From Diploptera punctata (taxonomy: Eukaryota > Arthropoda > Insecta > Blattodea > Blaberidae): a stretch of DNA of 64,000 bases. The position numbers and the translations under genes are program-made. The stretch spans positions 3,731,501 through 3,795,500 of the forward strand of contig JASPKZ010007250.1 of the NCBI GenBank assembly GCA_030220185.1, written 5' to 3'. Every line of letters starts with the position of its first letter. Position 1 is the stretch's first letter. The notes below the pieces were generated by a model. It was given only the letters and a program-made list of their open reading frames with translations, was not told where the DNA came from and searched no databases. This document shows positions 62,232 through 64,000 of the stretch, one piece after another.

Positions 62232-62866
62232 TAGGGTGGGCCGAAAAAAACTCATGTTTTTATTTCGAAGTTCTAATAGAGCGGAAAAGTTGCGAGTTAT
62301 ATAGACAAAAGAAAATAAAAAATATATATCAAAATTGGTTGACATCTTTTGGTCGCGCAAAGGCTCTAAAGTTTAACAAAATATGAAAAAAACTTAATTT
62401 TTTAGATTATTTCCCTTAATTTTTTAATTAGATGTTTTCGTAATGTAATAGTTTGTAACGTCTTCAAATAGAGCCTAAAAAACATTGTGTTTTAATTTGG
62501 TTTTAGATCAGTTGATATCTTCCGGTCGCTCATAAGCTCCAAAATTTGCCAGAATAATGAACAAGTTATATTTTTACGCATTTTGGTATTTGATAAATAA
62601 CTTCCAGAGTATTGATTGTCAGATCCCACAGATAGACATAAACGTGCTTAACAAAGATCAGCAATACCTACTTGATATTAAGAAAATAAAATAGTTGCAA
62701 AAATTAAGTTGTGTTTTTCATATTTTCCCAAACTTCTGAACCTTTGCGCGACCGAAAGATGGCAACCGATTTTGATTATATTTTATTATTCTAGCAATAT
62801 AACTCGCAACTTTTCCGCACTATTAAAATTTCGAAATAAAAAAATTAGTTTTTTCGGCCCACCCTA
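62232..62866. mobile_element. hAT-like non-autonomous element, 635 bp, long inverted ends, 8-bp duplication
   Basis: ATATACAT flanks at 62224-62231 and 62867-62874. Inverted ends begin TAGGGTGGGCCGAAAAAAAC, and similarity extends for over 150 bp (AAAAGTTGCGAGTTATAT; TTGGTCGCGCAAAGG against its inverse). The 8-bp duplication suggests hAT or P-type. No coding region. Confidence 0.87.
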
Positions 62867-62874
62867 ATATACAT

Positions 62875-63107
62875 GTGGCAAGGTCGGGGAATGAAAGAGG
62901 GATATGGGAACTTCTTGTATGAAAACCAGAAGTAAAACTTCGCCAAGAATAAGGTGAGAGAATAACTCTGACCATGATTCGGGAAAGTACAGTGGATTAT
63001 ATAGGAAATGATCAGAAAATATTAGCTCAGGATAGGGATGTATAGAGAGTTTTTGTTCGCTCGGCCATGAAACTAAGTGTTCGGTAGCACCAGTGAGTTA
63101 GTTACTT
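62875..63107 (+). mobile_element. RTE-type LINE 3' end, diverged
   Basis: GGTCGGGGAATGAAAGAGGGAT through GCTCAGGATAGGGATGTATAG and CGGTAGCACCAGTGAGTTAGTTAC. The tail is GTTA-type. It abuts the hAT-like element's right duplication. Confidence 0.87.
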
Positions 63108-63599
63108 AGAGTCCTAAAATATTTTATAATTTTCTACAGTTTTGTCTAAAATATCATAATAATGAAACGTAAAAAGTAATTTTAGTTACTGATTTATTAC
63201 GTTACCTACTGTGTGTTCCTTAACGATAATATTCATGCACATTGCGGGAACCATCATCGAATACTTGACCAAACTGTGCAGAGGGTTAAAATACAATAAA
63301 ATGATTTTTAAGTAAATTTGTTCATATAACTTCTATCGATTATTTCCATTTGTTTTCTATAGAGTAATTTATATATTAAATAAGGAAGGTTTACGATGTT
63401 TATTTGTAAAACTGCTAATTCAGTTTTGTTTCGCTTGTTCTTATGTACGAGTAGGTGACAGTGTGAAATACGTTTTTCTGAACATTACAGTATTTGGGAT
63501 TGGGATTTTTCATTTTCCGGGATAATTGTAAAATCATAAAGTACTAAAATTAGCCATTTTATAAATTAAAAATAGGCCTACCTAAAAAGGTAGCATTGA
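63108..63599. other. Unassigned gap
   Basis: AT-rich; nothing recognised. Confidence 0.35.
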
Positions 63600-63835
63600 A
63601 CTAAGAAAAACAAAGAGAAAAATAGAGAGAAAAAAGAGAGAACAAGAAAAAAGTGAAAGAGAAATAAAGGGAGAGAAAAAGGAATGAGAGATAAATAAAT
63701 AAAATATAAATACCTAGAATAAAAAGAGAATAAAAAAAAGACGCGAAGAGAAGAGGTCAGATAGAGAGAAAGATAAATAGAGAGAAAATTAATAAAGAGA
63801 TAAATAGGTAGAGAAAGGATATATAATTAAGGGAA
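63600..63835. repeat. Purine-rich (GA/AAAG/GATA) low-complexity tract
   Basis: Almost entirely A and G on the plus strand, with AGAGA, AAATAAAT and ATAGAGAG motifs. No regular unit. Confidence 0.85.
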
Positions 63836-64000
63836 ACTTCGCCTCGCTCTCCCCTCCCGCCCGGCGCCGCCTCGCCTGCCCTCCCTCTCCCGCCTTGCCC
63901 CCCATGCTGCCTCCTCCACTCTCCCTCGCCCTGCCGCCCGCTCCCTCCGCGCCCGCCCACCTCTCGCGGCTCGGTCGCGCGCCGCGCCGCGCCCGCGGCA
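63836..64000. other. Abruptly GC-rich, C-rich end of window
   Basis: Composition jumps from AT-rich to well over 75% GC within a few bases, with CCTCCC and CGCC units and many CpG dinucleotides. It could be a CpG-rich promoter region, a GC-rich satellite or an assembly artefact. The 67-codon minus frame (Gly-rich) is a composition effect. Confidence 0.6.

Overview
This window is repeat-dominated eukaryotic DNA from an insect, probably a cockroach or related blattodean. That assignment is inference: it rests on AT-rich composition, several lineages of non-LTR retrotransposon (LINE), mariner, hAT and piggyBac-type DNA elements, tRNA-derived SINEs and long trinucleotide arrays, plus my recollection of the LINE C-terminal motifs. 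I see no intact ordinary gene, rRNA gene, CRISPR array or bacterial operon. The only gene-like signal away from an obvious transposon is a two-exon candidate on the minus strand (57578-58008).

Layout. 1-10.1 kb: LINE 3' fragments on both strands, a (GA)n tract, a TA-flanked MITE (first of three), a hairpin element and three copies of a Penelope-like/retrozyme-like repeat. 10.1-16.8 kb: two non-autonomous hAT elements in opposite orientation. The first (10102-15502, 8-bp target duplication) has been colonised by a palindromic 313-bp insertion, two 5'-truncated RTE copies, one apparently full-length RTE-type LINE (11701-14972) and a SINE. 16.8-31.3 kb: SINEs of several families, a TTAA-flanked MITE, LINE fragments and an internally deleted LINE (30409-31244). 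31.3-43.2 kb: an unclassified repeat here called R, many RTE 3' ends, microsatellites and a DD41D-type mariner (40888-42274). 43.2-51.3 kb: a second internally deleted LINE (43825-44923), a CR1/Jockey-type LINE tail and LINE-into-LINE insertions. 51.3-56.3 kb: a solo 288-bp retrozyme-like insertion and a DD34D mariner (53428-54643) inside an R repeat. 56.3-64 kb: sparse AT-rich DNA, the candidate small gene, two CR1/Jockey-type tails, a 107-bp MITE, a 635-bp hAT-like element and an abrupt GC-rich end.

How parts interact. The RTE-type and other LINEs supply endonuclease and reverse transcriptase. The SINEs, internally deleted LINEs and retrozyme-like repeats carry no protein and look like passengers; many have 8-15 bp target duplications. 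DNA transposons provide host DNA into which retroelements later landed, so relative ages can be read from nesting. Every protein-coding element found here is broken by frameshift, stop or deletion.

Most interesting: (1) a dispersed family with a CTGARGATG - helix - GAAAC core and a second helix, where helix sequences change between copies but pairing is kept, present as solo and as self-complementary insertions; (2) two independently inserted LINE copies in which the 5' leader is joined directly to the 3' region; (3) a DD41D mariner whose second catalytic motif is tandemly duplicated; (4) SINE 3' ends with two hairpins, one capped by GAAA and one by UUCG.
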